Origin: Hyphomicrobiales bacterium
GTDB taxonomy: Bacteria > Pseudomonadota > Alphaproteobacteria > Rhizobiales > Rhizobiaceae
Assembly (NCBI GenBank): GCA_900469615.1
Contig: UBYA01000039.1
Span: 1 to 49,138 of the forward strand
Direction: 5' to 3'
DNA: 49,138 nucleotides
The translations under genes were made by a program, and so were the position numbers. The stretch's first letter is position 1. Each line of letters starts with the position of its first letter. Below are positions 33,818-42,381 of the stretch, one piece after another. The notes below the pieces were generated by a model, which saw nothing but the letters and a program-made list of their open reading frames with translations, did not search any database and was not told the DNA's origin.

Positions 33818-34570
33818 ATGACCGATCATATCCTTGTCGAACGTTCCGAAAGCGCCCCGCATATCCAGATCATCCGGTTCAATCGCCCGGACAAGAAGAA
33901 TGCCATCACCCGCGCCATGTACCGGTCGATGACCGATGCGCTGAAGGACGCCGACGATACGCCGGATATCCGTGTCAATGTCTTCCTGGGGACCGAAGGC
34001 TGCTTCTCGGCCGGCAACGATCTGGCCGATTTCCTCGCCCTCTCCCGGAGCGGCGGTATGGGACGCGAGATCGTCGATTTTCTGGTCGCACTGGCGAGTG
34101 CACGAAAGCCGGTGGTTTCGGGTGTGGATGGTCTGGCGATCGGCATCGGTACTACGCTTCACCTGCATTGCGACCTGACGGTCGCCTCCGATCGCAGCCT
34201 GTTCAAGACGCCTTTCGTCGATCTAGCCCTTGTCCCCGAGGCAGGATCGAGCCTGCTCGCCCCGCGCGTGATGGGGCACCAGCGCGCCTTCGCCCTGCTG
34301 GCCCTCGGCGAAGGCTTTTCCGCTGCGCAAGCCAGGGAGGCCGGCCTCGTCTGGAAGGTGACTGCACCGGATGCCGTCGAAGCCGAAACGCTGTCTCTGG
34401 CCGCCAAGCTCGCCGCCAAGCCGCCCGAGGCCCTTGCGATTGCGCGCAACCTCATGCGCGGCGCGCCGGATGCCGTGCTCAGCCGGATCAAGGAAGAGGC
34501 CGAGCAGTTCGCCGCACGGCTGCAAAGCGCCGAAGCCCGCGCGGCCTTCGAAGCCTTCCTGAAACGATGA
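33818..34570 (+). CDS. Enoyl-CoA hydratase/isomerase family protein
   Basis: A 250-residue crotonase-fold protein, second gene of the acyl-CoA operon. It has the oxyanion-hole motif FSAGNDLADF near residue 65, a GLAIGIGTTLHLHCDL segment near 107 (second oxyanion strand) and LVPEAGSS near 140, with a Glu at the position used for catalysis in hydratases and isomerases. The sequence also resembles the PaaG/isomerase-like subgroup, so hydration versus isomerisation is open. A GAGGAGA site precedes the start. Confidence 0.9.
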   Translation: MTDHILVERSESAPHIQIIRFNRPDKKNAITRAMYRSMTDALKDADDTPDIRVNVFLGTEGCFSAGNDLADFLALSRSGGMGREIVDFLVALASARKPVVSGVDGLAIGIGTTLHLHCDLTVASDRSLFKTPFVDLALVPEAGSSLLAPRVMGHQRAFALLALGEGFSAAQAREAGLVWKVTAPDAVEAETLSLAAKLAAKPPEALAIARNLMRGAPDAVLSRIKEEAEQFAARLQSAEARAAFEAFLKR

Positions 34571-34581
34571 ACACCAATCCG

Positions 34582-34717
34582 CCCTCGTGGTTCGAGACGG
34601 CCTTTGGCCTCCTCACCATGAGGGCTGATCTCTCGCATATCGCGACCTCGGCCGGGAGCCAGTCCGCCCTCATCGTGAGGTGCGAAGCCCGAAGGGCGTA
34701 GCCTCGAACCGCGAGGG
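34582..34717. repeat. Long inverted rhizobial repeat between convergent genes
   Basis: Left arm (34582-34625) begins CCCTCGTGGTTCGAGA and ends CACCATGAGGGC; right arm (34666-34717) begins GCCCTCATCGTGAGG and ends CCTCGAACCGCGAGGG, its imperfect reverse complement. Each arm has its own small hairpin (GGCCTTTGGCC; GCCCGAAGGGC). A common rhizobial intergenic palindrome, here between the hydratase and the RNA methyltransferase. Confidence 0.85.
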
Positions 34718-34723
34718 TCGGCC

Positions 34724-35974
34724 TTACTTCTCCAGGGCCGCGACCACCTCGACATGCGAGGTCCACAGGAACTGGTCGATCGGCGTCACTCGGGTAATGC
34801 GATAGCCGCCTTCGACCAGCAATGCCAGATCGCGGGCGAGCGTCAGCGGATTGCAGGAAACGGCGACGATCTTCTTGACCTGGGAGCGGGCAAGCTCCTT
34901 GCATTGAAATTCGGCGCCGGCGCGTGGCGGATCGAAGACGACGGCGTCGTAGGCTTTCAGTTCCTGCGCCATCAACGGCCGGCGAAAGAGGTCGCGGCGT
35001 TCGACGGTGACGGGCTTCAGCCCTTGGGTGTTGCGGGCAGCCTGGTCGAGCGCCGCCAGCGGCTTGGCTTCCCCTTCTACCGCATGCACCCGTCCGATCC
35101 GCGCCAGACGAAGCGAGAAGGTGCCGCTGCCGGCAAAAAGATCGGCGATGCGCTTCGCCTTGCCGACGTGGGTTGCGACCAGCTCGGCCATGGCATCCTC
35201 TGCCTGCTTGGTCGCCTGCGTGAAGGCGCCCGGCGGCGGCGAGACCTGCACGCCGCCGAAATCGACGATTGGCTTCACCGGTTCGACCAGGATTTCACCG
35301 TTCAGCGACAGGCGGGCGATTCCGCGAAGCGACAGCACGGTTTCGATCGTGCTGCGGCGCTGCTTGTCCGAAAGCGACTTGATGCCGTCGGCGGCGAGGT
35401 CGAGACCGGTCGGCGTTTCCAGCACCGAGATGCGGAAAGCCTCGGCATTGACGGCGAGAGCCGCCGCAATGGTCTTGATCGCCGGCAAGCGGGCCATGAT
35501 GCCGGACGAGGCGATGGGACATTCCTCGATGGCGACGATGTGGTGGCTTTCGGCCTGGTTGAAACCGATGAGCATCTCTTTTTCGGTTTTCCGCGCGGCG
35601 AAGACCACCCTGCGTCGCTCGCCCGGATGAGCTGCGACGATATCGTCCACTTCGGGCGTCAAACCCTTGGAGCGCAGCGCATCGACGACGAGCTGGCGCT
35701 TGAAGGCACGATAGGGAGCGTCGGCATAATGCTGCAGCGTGCAGCCGCCGCAGGTGCCGTTGACGCCGTGTGGCCCGAAGTGCCGACAGTGCGGTTCCTG
35801 GCGATCCGGCGAGGCCGATGCGATCGACATCAGCGTGCCCTGGTTCTTGACCCGCGCGATGGCGACGTTTTCGCCCGGCAGCGTGAAGGGCACGTAGATC
35901 GGCCCGTCCGCGCCCTGCGCAATGCCGTCGCCCTGGGCGCCGAGCTTCTGGATAATGACGTTTTCGGTGCTCAT
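34724..35974 (-). CDS. SAM-dependent RNA uracil-5-methyltransferase (TrmA/RumA family)
   Basis: Cytoplasmic 5-methyluridine methyltransferase of rRNA or tRNA. 416 residues: N-terminal TRAM-like domain (IIQKLGAQGDGIA, YVPFTLPGE), then Fe-S ligands in CRHFGPHGVNGTCGGCTLQHY with a fourth Cys in EECP near residue 147, the SAM motif DLFAGSGTFSL near residue 285, FDPPRAG near 345, and the catalytic-Cys motif AVSCNPLTLARDL near 370. Fe-S ligands and TRAM favour the RlmD/RlmCD side over plain TrmA; the exact target nucleotide is not readable. Its ATG overlaps the tlyA stop (ATGA), so the two are translationally coupled. Confidence 0.92.
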   Translation of the reverse strand: MSTENVIIQKLGAQGDGIAQGADGPIYVPFTLPGENVAIARVKNQGTLMSIASASPDRQEPHCRHFGPHGVNGTCGGCTLQHYADAPYRAFKRQLVVDALRSKGLTPEVDDIVAAHPGERRRVVFAARKTEKEMLIGFNQAESHHIVAIEECPIASSGIMARLPAIKTIAAALAVNAEAFRISVLETPTGLDLAADGIKSLSDKQRRSTIETVLSLRGIARLSLNGEILVEPVKPIVDFGGVQVSPPPGAFTQATKQAEDAMAELVATHVGKAKRIADLFAGSGTFSLRLARIGRVHAVEGEAKPLAALDQAARNTQGLKPVTVERRDLFRRPLMAQELKAYDAVVFDPPRAGAEFQCKELARSQVKKIVAVSCNPLTLARDLALLVEGGYRITRVTPIDQFLWTSHVEVVAALEK

Positions 35975-36711
35975 GGCTTGATCCCTGCGAGAAGAAATTC
36001 CTGGTTGCCGTCGCCGCCTGTTATCGGCGAGGCGATGAGGCCGAGGCTCTGCCAGCCCATGTCTTCGGTAAACCAGCGCTCGAGCTGGGCCGCAACCGCC
36101 GGAGCGGAGGAGGGGTCCTTCAAAAGGCCGGCCTTGCCGATCGCATCGCGCCCGGCCTCGAATTGAGGCTTCACCAGCAAGGCAGCCCGCGCGCCGGGCT
36201 CGGCAAGCGCAAGGGCGGGCGCCAGGGCAAGCTTCAGCGAAATGAAGGAGACATCGGAAACGACGAAGGAAAAAGATCCGCCGATATCCTCAGCCGTCAG
36301 GTTACGCGCGTTCAGGCCCTCGATGTTGGTCACGCGCGGATCGGCCGATATGCGTGGATGCATCTGGCCGTGGCCGACGTCGATCGCCGTGACATGGGCC
36401 GCGCCCCGCTCAAGCAGCACCTCGGTAAAACCGCCTGTCGATGCGCCGACATCGAGACAGCGCCGCCCCTGCGGATCGAGGCCGAAATGGTCGAGCGCCG
36501 CCACCAGTTTCAACGCCGCGCGCGAAACGTAATCCTGCGCCGGGTCGTCGATGCCGATCTTTGCATCTTCGGCAAACAGCGCGCCCGGCTTGGTCACAAC
36601 CTTGCCGTCCACCGTCACCGTGCCGCGCTGGATCGCATCGCGCGCGCGCGATCGGCTGGCGAAGAGCGAGAGGCTGACGAGGAGCTGGTCGAGGCGTTGC
36701 GGTTCTGACAT
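35971..36711 (-). CDS. tlyA: TlyA family rRNA 2'-O-methyltransferase (hemolysin A family)
   Basis: A 246-residue protein with an N-terminal S4 RNA-binding domain (RLDQLLVSLSLFASRSRARDAIQRG) and a Rossmann methyltransferase domain (CLDVGASTGGFTEVLLERGA near residue 85, VSDVSFISLKL near 153, LVKPQFEAGR near 178). TlyA methylates riboses of ribosomal RNA; haemolytic activity claimed for the family is not implied here. It overlaps the next gene by 4 bases. In related rhizobia tlyA usually follows dxs; here a DUF4424 gene and a chemoreceptor lie between. Confidence 0.93.
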   Translation of the reverse strand: MSEPQRLDQLLVSLSLFASRSRARDAIQRGTVTVDGKVVTKPGALFAEDAKIGIDDPAQDYVSRAALKLVAALDHFGLDPQGRRCLDVGASTGGFTEVLLERGAAHVTAIDVGHGQMHPRISADPRVTNIEGLNARNLTAEDIGGSFSFVVSDVSFISLKLALAPALALAEPGARAALLVKPQFEAGRDAIGKAGLLKDPSSAPAVAAQLERWFTEDMGWQSLGLIASPITGGDGNQEFLLAGIKP

Positions 36712-36822
36712 CGGCTGTCCATGCCGGGCATTGGAATATGTTGCAAGCCTTTTATGCTGATATCGGCGTTGACGGCCGGTTGCAGCCGGCCATAATCGCT
36801 GAAATCAACGGGCGGGGGTATC

Positions 36823-37830
36823 ATGCGGAAGATCGGCGGCTATGCGGCGTTAATGGCGATGTTCGCTGCTCCGGCCCTTGCGAACGACACCATGGCCGAG
36901 CTGAGAACGGGCGGCCTCGCCTATGTCCGCACTGGCGATATCAGCATGGCCGAGGAAAAGCTTTTCGTTTCGCAGGCCGAAGTGCGCGTCGACTACATCT
37001 TCGAAAATACCTCCGACAAGGATGTCGAAAGCGTCGTTGCCTTCCCGATGCCTGATATCAAGGGCGACATCGATAGCATGGTCGATGCCGGAAACGTCGA
37101 CTCCGACAATTTCCTCGGTTTCACAGTGACGCAGGACGGAAAGGCCATCACCCCGACGCTCCAGCAGCGCGTGACGGTGGCCGGTGTCGACATGACGGAT
37201 GAGCTGAAAGCGCATGGCATTCCCTTGCTGCCGCTGAGCAAGGCGGCGATGGATGCCGTCGCCACGCTGCCCGTCGACGTGCTGGAGGACTGGACGGCTC
37301 GCGGCCTGATTGCCGACGACGAGTATGACGGCGACGGTCAGGGCATGAAGCATCACCCGACGCCGATGTGGACGCTGCATACGACCTACTGGTGGCGGAC
37401 GAAGTTTCCGGCCAAGGCCAGGATCGCCGTGGAGCACCGTTACAAGCCGAGCGTCGGTGGCACCGTGGCCATTACCTTTGCCGGCGAGGAAGATTACCAG
37501 AAGCAGCAGCTGCAGGCCTATCGCAGCAAATATTGCCTCGATGACGCCTTCCTGAAGACGGCGGTTAAGCTTGCGGCCGTGGCCGACAAGGGCGGCCGCA
37601 GCTATACCGAAAGCTGGATCTCCTACGTGCTGACGACGGGCGCCAACTGGTCCGGTCCGATCAAGCATTTCGAGCTGACGGTCGATAAGGGCAGCCCCGA
37701 GAACTACATCAGCTTTTGCGGCAGCGACGTGAAGAAGACGGGGCCGACCACTTTTCAGATGACGGCCCGGGATTTCTATCCCGAACATGATCTGGACATC
37801 CTCATTCTCGCCGCGGCGCCGGTGAATTAG
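36823..37830 (+). CDS. Exported DUF4424 protein
   Basis: A 335-residue secreted protein: signal peptide (IGGYAALMAMFAAPALA), then the DUF4424 sequence with NDTMAELRTGGLAYVRTGDISMAEEKLFVS, IFENTSDKDVESVVAFPMPD near residue 60, WTLHTTYWWRTKFPAKARIAVEHRYKPSVGG near 185, and a conserved Cys pair (KYCLDD and SFCGSD). Probably an all-beta periplasmic protein. Function unknown. It is followed after 229 bases by a chemoreceptor on the same strand. Confidence 0.85.
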   Translation: MRKIGGYAALMAMFAAPALANDTMAELRTGGLAYVRTGDISMAEEKLFVSQAEVRVDYIFENTSDKDVESVVAFPMPDIKGDIDSMVDAGNVDSDNFLGFTVTQDGKAITPTLQQRVTVAGVDMTDELKAHGIPLLPLSKAAMDAVATLPVDVLEDWTARGLIADDEYDGDGQGMKHHPTPMWTLHTTYWWRTKFPAKARIAVEHRYKPSVGGTVAITFAGEEDYQKQQLQAYRSKYCLDDAFLKTAVKLAAVADKGGRSYTESWISYVLTTGANWSGPIKHFELTVDKGSPENYISFCGSDVKKTGPTTFQMTARDFYPEHDLDILILAAAPVN

Positions 37831-38059
37831 GAAGCGTTTAAAGCCGGTTGCGCAAAATTAAATAATTTTAAAGCCGCAGCCTCTACTGGTGGCAGGGATT
37901 GCGACGGTCCGTTTCGAGAACGTCGCCTGCCATGAAGGCTTTGCGCTTCCGCGTCCCAATCATGCCCCCTCCGTGAATTCTCCGAGCACCGGGCCGTATT
38001 TCCTCCCAGCTGCGGCCCGACGATGCTCGCCAGGACCGGCGCTCAGGAGGCGCTCGCTC

Positions 38060-40003
38060 ATGTTTGCGAAAAAACTCTCGTTGAATGGCAAGCTTGCCAT
38101 CACGTTTACGGCGCTGATCGCCATTTTCGCCTGTGTTTCCGCATTCGTCTATTCCAAGGAAGAAGTCTCCGCCGGCGCGGCGATGGAGCAGGCCAGGTCG
38201 CAGCAGCTCGTCAGCATGATCGACGACTCGCTGCAAGCTATGCTGGAGCAGGCCGTCAATCTGCGCGGCTTTTTGCTTCTGCGCAGCGATAGCACCTATG
38301 GCGATATCTTCAACAATCGCGAGCGGATGCTGAAGAGCATCGCCGCCGCCAAGCAGGCCGCAGCCGATTCTCCGGATCTGCTGCAGGCCATCGACAACAT
38401 GCAGAAGGCCGCCGATCTCTATTTTCACCAGCTGGCGGAGCCGCAGGTCAAGGCCCGCAAGGAAACCGAAATGCCGCTCGATCAGATCGTCAAGATCGGC
38501 CAGAACGAGACCAAGGGACAGCTCGACGGCTTCCGTGAAGCGGCCGCCAAGATCAAGCAGGCCGCCCGCGCCAGGGCCAACGATCTGGCTGCCCTTCAGG
38601 ATGATGCCAATGGCGATCTGCGCCTGACCCTCATCATCGGCGGTATCTTCGCGTCGCTCGCAGCCGCCGTCTTGGCTTGGCTGCTGTCGCGCCTCATCGT
38701 GCGCCCGATCGTCGGCATGACCGCGGCCATGGGGCGCCTGGCCAATGGCGAGCATGATATCGAGGTTCCGGCAGTTGGTCGCGGCGATGAAGTCGGCCGC
38801 ATGGCCGATGCCGTGCTGGTCTTCAAGCAGGCGGGAATCGAGAAGTTGCGCCTTGCCGGCGAGACCGACCGCATGCGTGACGACGCCGAACGCCAGCGCC
38901 GGATGAACGACGAACGGAAGGCGCGCGAGGAAGACGAAATCCGCTTTGCCATGGAAGCGCTCGCAGGCGGCCTCTCGGCTCTCTCGGCAGGCAATGTCGC
39001 AACCCGCCTGCACAACAGCTTTGCTCCGCAGCTCGACAGCGTTCGCACAGACTTCAACCATGCCGTTGAAAAGCTGGAAGCGGCCTTGCAGTCCGTCGGC
39101 TTCAACGCTCGCGCCATCAATGCCGGTGCCGACGAAATACGTTCGGCCGCCGACGACCTTGCACACCGGACCGAGCAGCAGGCCGCCGCCGTCGAAGAGA
39201 CTGCCGCGGCGCTGGAGCAGGTAACGACGACCGTTCGCGACTCCGCCAAGCGTGCCGAGGATGTCGGCCATCTGGTCGAGCGTGCCCGTCTCGGCGCGGA
39301 GCGCTCGGGCGACGTGGTTCGCAAAGCCGTCTCCGCCATGCAGCAGATCGAAAAATCCTCAGGCGAGATCAGCAATATCATCAGTGTGATCGACGACATC
39401 GCCTTCCAGACCAACCTTCTGGCGCTTAATGCGGGTGTCGAAGCGGCCCGCGCCGGCGACGCCGGCAAGGGCTTTGCCGTCGTTGCCCAGGAAGTGCGCG
39501 AGCTTGCACAGCGCTCCGCCAATGCCGCCAAGGAGATCAAGGCGCTGATCACCACCTCGAGCGATCAGGTTCACACCGGCGTTTCGCTGGTCGGCGAAAC
39601 CGGCAAGGCCCTGGAATTGATCGTTTCCGAAGTGCAGGAGATCAACCGTCATGTCGGCGCGATCGTCACCGCGACCCGCGAACAGTCGACCGGCCTGCAG
39701 GAGATCAACACCGCCGTCAACAACATGGATCAGGGCACGCAGAAGAATGCCGCCATGGTCGAGGAGCAGACGGCTGCGAGCCATGCGCTTGCCCGCGAAG
39801 CCGCGAGCCTTAACGAGCTGTTGCAGCAATTCCGGCTCGGCAATGCCGCGCAGGCCGCACCTGCCCGTCCGGCCGCGGCCACGGCAAGGTCGAAGCCGGC
39901 CGCATCTCCGGCCCGCGCTCTGGGTCGTACCGTCGCCAAGGCCTTTGGCGGCAGGGCGGCAACCGCCGCCGTCGCTGCGCAGGACGAGTGGGAAGAGTTC
40001 TAG
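38060..40003 (+). CDS. Methyl-accepting chemotaxis protein with C-terminal tether
   Basis: A 647-residue chemoreceptor: first membrane helix (ITFTALIAIFACVSAFVY), a ~150-residue helical periplasmic domain of the CHASE3/four-helix type (SQQLVSMIDDSLQAMLEQAVNLRGFLL), second membrane helix (LTLIIGGIFASLAAAVLAWLL), HAMP, then the signalling domain with DIAFQTNLLALNAGVEAARAG. After the coiled coil comes an Ala/Pro-rich linker of about 40 residues ending in DEWEEF, a CheR/CheB-docking pentapeptide (xWxxF) on a flexible tether. Such receptors are high-abundance types that help adaptation of others. The start at 38060 has CAGGAGG 9 bases upstream. The last Phe codon and stop lie in a RIME-like repeat. 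Confidence 0.93.
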   Translation: MFAKKLSLNGKLAITFTALIAIFACVSAFVYSKEEVSAGAAMEQARSQQLVSMIDDSLQAMLEQAVNLRGFLLLRSDSTYGDIFNNRERMLKSIAAAKQAAADSPDLLQAIDNMQKAADLYFHQLAEPQVKARKETEMPLDQIVKIGQNETKGQLDGFREAAAKIKQAARARANDLAALQDDANGDLRLTLIIGGIFASLAAAVLAWLLSRLIVRPIVGMTAAMGRLANGEHDIEVPAVGRGDEVGRMADAVLVFKQAGIEKLRLAGETDRMRDDAERQRRMNDERKAREEDEIRFAMEALAGGLSALSAGNVATRLHNSFAPQLDSVRTDFNHAVEKLEAALQSVGFNARAINAGADEIRSAADDLAHRTEQQAAAVEETAAALEQVTTTVRDSAKRAEDVGHLVERARLGAERSGDVVRKAVSAMQQIEKSSGEISNIISVIDDIAFQTNLLALNAGVEAARAGDAGKGFAVVAQEVRELAQRSANAAKEIKALITTSSDQVHTGVSLVGETGKALELIVSEVQEINRHVGAIVTATREQSTGLQEINTAVNNMDQGTQKNAAMVEEQTAASHALAREAASLNELLQQFRLGNAAQAAPARPAAATARSKPAASPARALGRTVAKAFGGRAATAAVAAQDEWEEF

Positions 40004-40104
40004 AGCAATTCCAGGAAAAGTGCGCAGCGGTTTTCCGTCCGGAATCGCGTAAAAACAAAGGGATAGAGCGGTTCATCGATTCCGTGAAACGAGGAACCGC
40101 TCTA
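39998..40104 (+). repeat. RIME-like intergenic repeat, copy B
   Basis: Begins TTCTAGAGCAATTCCAGG, where TTC-TAG is the last codon and stop of the chemoreceptor. It continues AAAGTGCGCAGCGGTTTTCC and ends in an 11-bp hairpin (TAGAGCGGTTC 40064-40074 with GAACCGCTCTA 40094-40104). Same plan as copies A and C. Confidence 0.9.
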
Positions 40105-40339
40105 ACGACAGACACCTTCTCTCCGCCGGAGAGAAGGTGGACGCAAACGATTGAGTGAAAAGGTCATCGTGAAAGACTGGTTGAGGGGACTCGGAGCGTA
40201 GGCGACGAGTGCCTTCAGCGGCGAGCGAAAGGCGGCTTCGAGCGCGCGCGCAGCCCTCTCATCCGCCCTTCGGGCACCACCTTTCCAGGTGCGCTTCCAC
40301 GAAAAGCGGAAAGGCTCTTTCGGGGGAGGCGGAAAAGCC
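40105..40339. repeat. Mosaic of rhizobial repeats between mcp and dxs
   Basis: 235 bases with no real gene. It includes a perfect 12-bp hairpin CACCTTCTCTCC-GCC-GGAGAGAAGGTG (about 40112-40138), a CTCATCCGCCCTTCGGGCAC block like the one at the window's right end, and an ACCTTTCCAGGT palindrome. An open frame on the minus strand here is Pro/Arg-rich repeat translation, not a protein. Confidence 0.65.
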
Positions 40340-42256
40340 TCACCCTGCCGCTTCGACGATCCGGCCATGGCCGAGCGCCCGGAAGACCGTTTGCACGATG
40401 CCGGCCCGGTCGAGGCCGGCCCTGGCGTTCATCGCCTCGGGCTTTGCCTGTTCCATCCAGATATCGGGCATCACGAGCGAGCGGATCTTCAGGCCGCTGT
40501 CGAGCAGGCCCTCGTTGGCGAGGAACTGCATGACCTGGCTGCCGAAGCCGCCGACCGAGCCTTCCTCGATGGTGATCAGAATCTCGTGGTGGGCGGCCAG
40601 CTGGCGGATGAGATCGTGATCGAGCGGCTTGGCGAAACGTGCATCCGCGACGGTCGTCGACAAGCCGGCGGCATCGAGATCCTCGGCCGCGGCAAGGCTG
40701 TCGGCCAGCCGCGTGCCGAAGGACAGCAACGCGACTTTCGAGCCCTGCTTCATCACGCGACCCTTGCCGATTTCGAGGATCTGGCCGCGTTCCGGCAGAT
40801 CGACGCCGACGCCTTCACCGCGCGGATAGCGGAAGGAGATCGGGCCGAGGTCGTAAGCGGCGGCGGTGCGTACCATATGCTTGAGTTCCGCTTCGTCGGC
40901 GGCGGCCATGACGACGAAGCCGGGCAGCGTCGCAAGGAAAGCCGTGTCGAAGGAGCCCGCATGGGTCGGGCCGTCGGCACCGACGAAGCCGGCGCGGTCG
41001 ATCGGGAAGCGCACCGGCAGGCCCTGGATCGCCACGTCATGCACGACCTGGTCGTAGGCGCGCTGCAGGAAAGTGGAATAAAGGGCGGCAAACGGCTTGT
41101 AGCCTTCGGCGGCAAGCCCGGCGGCGAAGGTCACGGCATGCTGCTCGGCAATACCGACGTCGAAACAGCGCTTGGGGAAGAATTCCTGCAGCTTGTCCAG
41201 GCCGGTGCCGTTCGGCATGGCGGCGGTAATGCCGACGATCTTCTCGTCGAGCGTCGCTTCCTGCACCAATGCATCGGCGAAGACGCTGGTATAGCTCGGC
41301 GCATTCGGCTTCACCTTGGTCTGCGCGCCGGTGATGACGTCGAACTTGTTGACGCCGTGATATTTGTCGGCGGCCGCTTCGGCGGGGGGATAGCCCTTGC
41401 CCTTCTGCGTGACGACATGGATCAGCACCGGCCCCTGCGCATTGTCGCGGACATTGCGCAGCACCGGCAGCAGGTGCTCGAAGGAATGACCGTCGATCGG
41501 GCCGATATGGTAGAAGCCCATTTCCTCGAACATGGTGCCGCCGGTCACATAGCCCCGTGCGTGCTCGACGGCCCGCGTGATGGCGCGGTCGACCTTCTTG
41601 CCGAGATAGGCCGTGAGCTTCTTGCCGAAGTCGCGGAAGCCTATGTAGGTACGGCCGGAAGCGAGCCGGGCGAGATAGGCGCTCATCGCCCCGGTCGGCG
41701 GGGCAATCGACATGTCGTTGTCGTTGAGAATGACGATCAGCCGCGCGTCGAGCGCGCCGGCATTGTTCAAGGCCTCGTAGGCCATGCCGGCCGACATCGC
41801 GCCGTCGCCGATGACGGCGATCACGCGGCGGTCGGTCTTATCCAGCTCGGCGGCCACCGCCATGCCGAGGCCGGCGGAAATGGAGGTCGACGAATGCGCC
41901 GCGCCGAAGGGATCGTATTCGCTTTCGGCCCGGCGCGTGAAGCCGGAAAGGCCGTCTTCCTGGCGCAGCGTGCGAATGCGGTCGCGACGTCCGGTCAGGA
42001 TCTTGTGCGGATAACACTGATGCCCGACATCGAAGATCAGGCGGTCGTTCGGCGTATCGAAAACGCTGTGGATGGCAATGGTCAGTTCGACGACGCCGAG
42101 ACCGGCGCCGAGGTGCCCGCCGGTGCGCGATACCGCATCGATCATCTCGTCGCGGACTTCGCGGGCGAGTTGCGGCAATTCCCGGTCCTCCAGCTTTCGC
42201 AGGTCGGAAGGATATTGGACCCGGTCCAGCAGGGGCGTCTGTGGCATTTGTGTCAA
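40340..42256 (-). CDS. dxs: 1-deoxy-D-xylulose-5-phosphate synthase
   Basis: First step of the non-mevalonate isoprenoid pathway: thiamine-diphosphate-dependent condensation of pyruvate and glyceraldehyde 3-phosphate. 638 residues, normal length. Motifs: HLGAGLGVVELTIAIH near residue 48, FDVGHQCYPHKILTGR near 75, the ThDP motif GDGAMSAGMAYEALNNAG near 150, the central FDVGIAEQHAVTFAAGLA near 365, and DRAGFVGADGPTHAG near 420. It feeds ubiquinone prenyl tails (see ubiA) among other products. It is in the usual rhizobial vicinity of xseB and the deacetylase-like gene, with a pirin gene between. Confidence 0.98.
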   Translation of the reverse strand: MTQMPQTPLLDRVQYPSDLRKLEDRELPQLAREVRDEMIDAVSRTGGHLGAGLGVVELTIAIHSVFDTPNDRLIFDVGHQCYPHKILTGRRDRIRTLRQEDGLSGFTRRAESEYDPFGAAHSSTSISAGLGMAVAAELDKTDRRVIAVIGDGAMSAGMAYEALNNAGALDARLIVILNDNDMSIAPPTGAMSAYLARLASGRTYIGFRDFGKKLTAYLGKKVDRAITRAVEHARGYVTGGTMFEEMGFYHIGPIDGHSFEHLLPVLRNVRDNAQGPVLIHVVTQKGKGYPPAEAAADKYHGVNKFDVITGAQTKVKPNAPSYTSVFADALVQEATLDEKIVGITAAMPNGTGLDKLQEFFPKRCFDVGIAEQHAVTFAAGLAAEGYKPFAALYSTFLQRAYDQVVHDVAIQGLPVRFPIDRAGFVGADGPTHAGSFDTAFLATLPGFVVMAAADEAELKHMVRTAAAYDLGPISFRYPRGEGVGVDLPERGQILEIGKGRVMKQGSKVALLSFGTRLADSLAAAEDLDAAGLSTTVADARFAKPLDHDLIRQLAAHHEILITIEEGSVGGFGSQVMQFLANEGLLDSGLKIRSLVMPDIWMEQAKPEAMNARAGLDRAGIVQTVFRALGHGRIVEAAG

Positions 42257-42381
42257 GGCTGATGCCTCTTTCTTGCTATTCTTGGGCGGTTGCCCGCCTT
42301 TACGTCAAAACAGATTGCGACAAAAGACGCCGAATTCAAGGTGCTCCCGAACAAGAAACATGTGGGATTGTCATGAACCCG

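Noticed and set aside
34571..34723. Short frames in the inverted repeat after the hydratase gene
   Set aside because: They translate the palindromic repeat and lack start signals.
37850..37880. TTAA pair upstream of the second chemoreceptor as a CtrA box
   Set aside because: Spacing is 6 bases; the region is simply AT-rich.
40102..40368. 88-codon minus-strand frame overlapping the dxs 3' end
   Set aside because: Low-complexity Pro/Arg translation of palindromic repeats with no ribosome-binding site or family resemblance.
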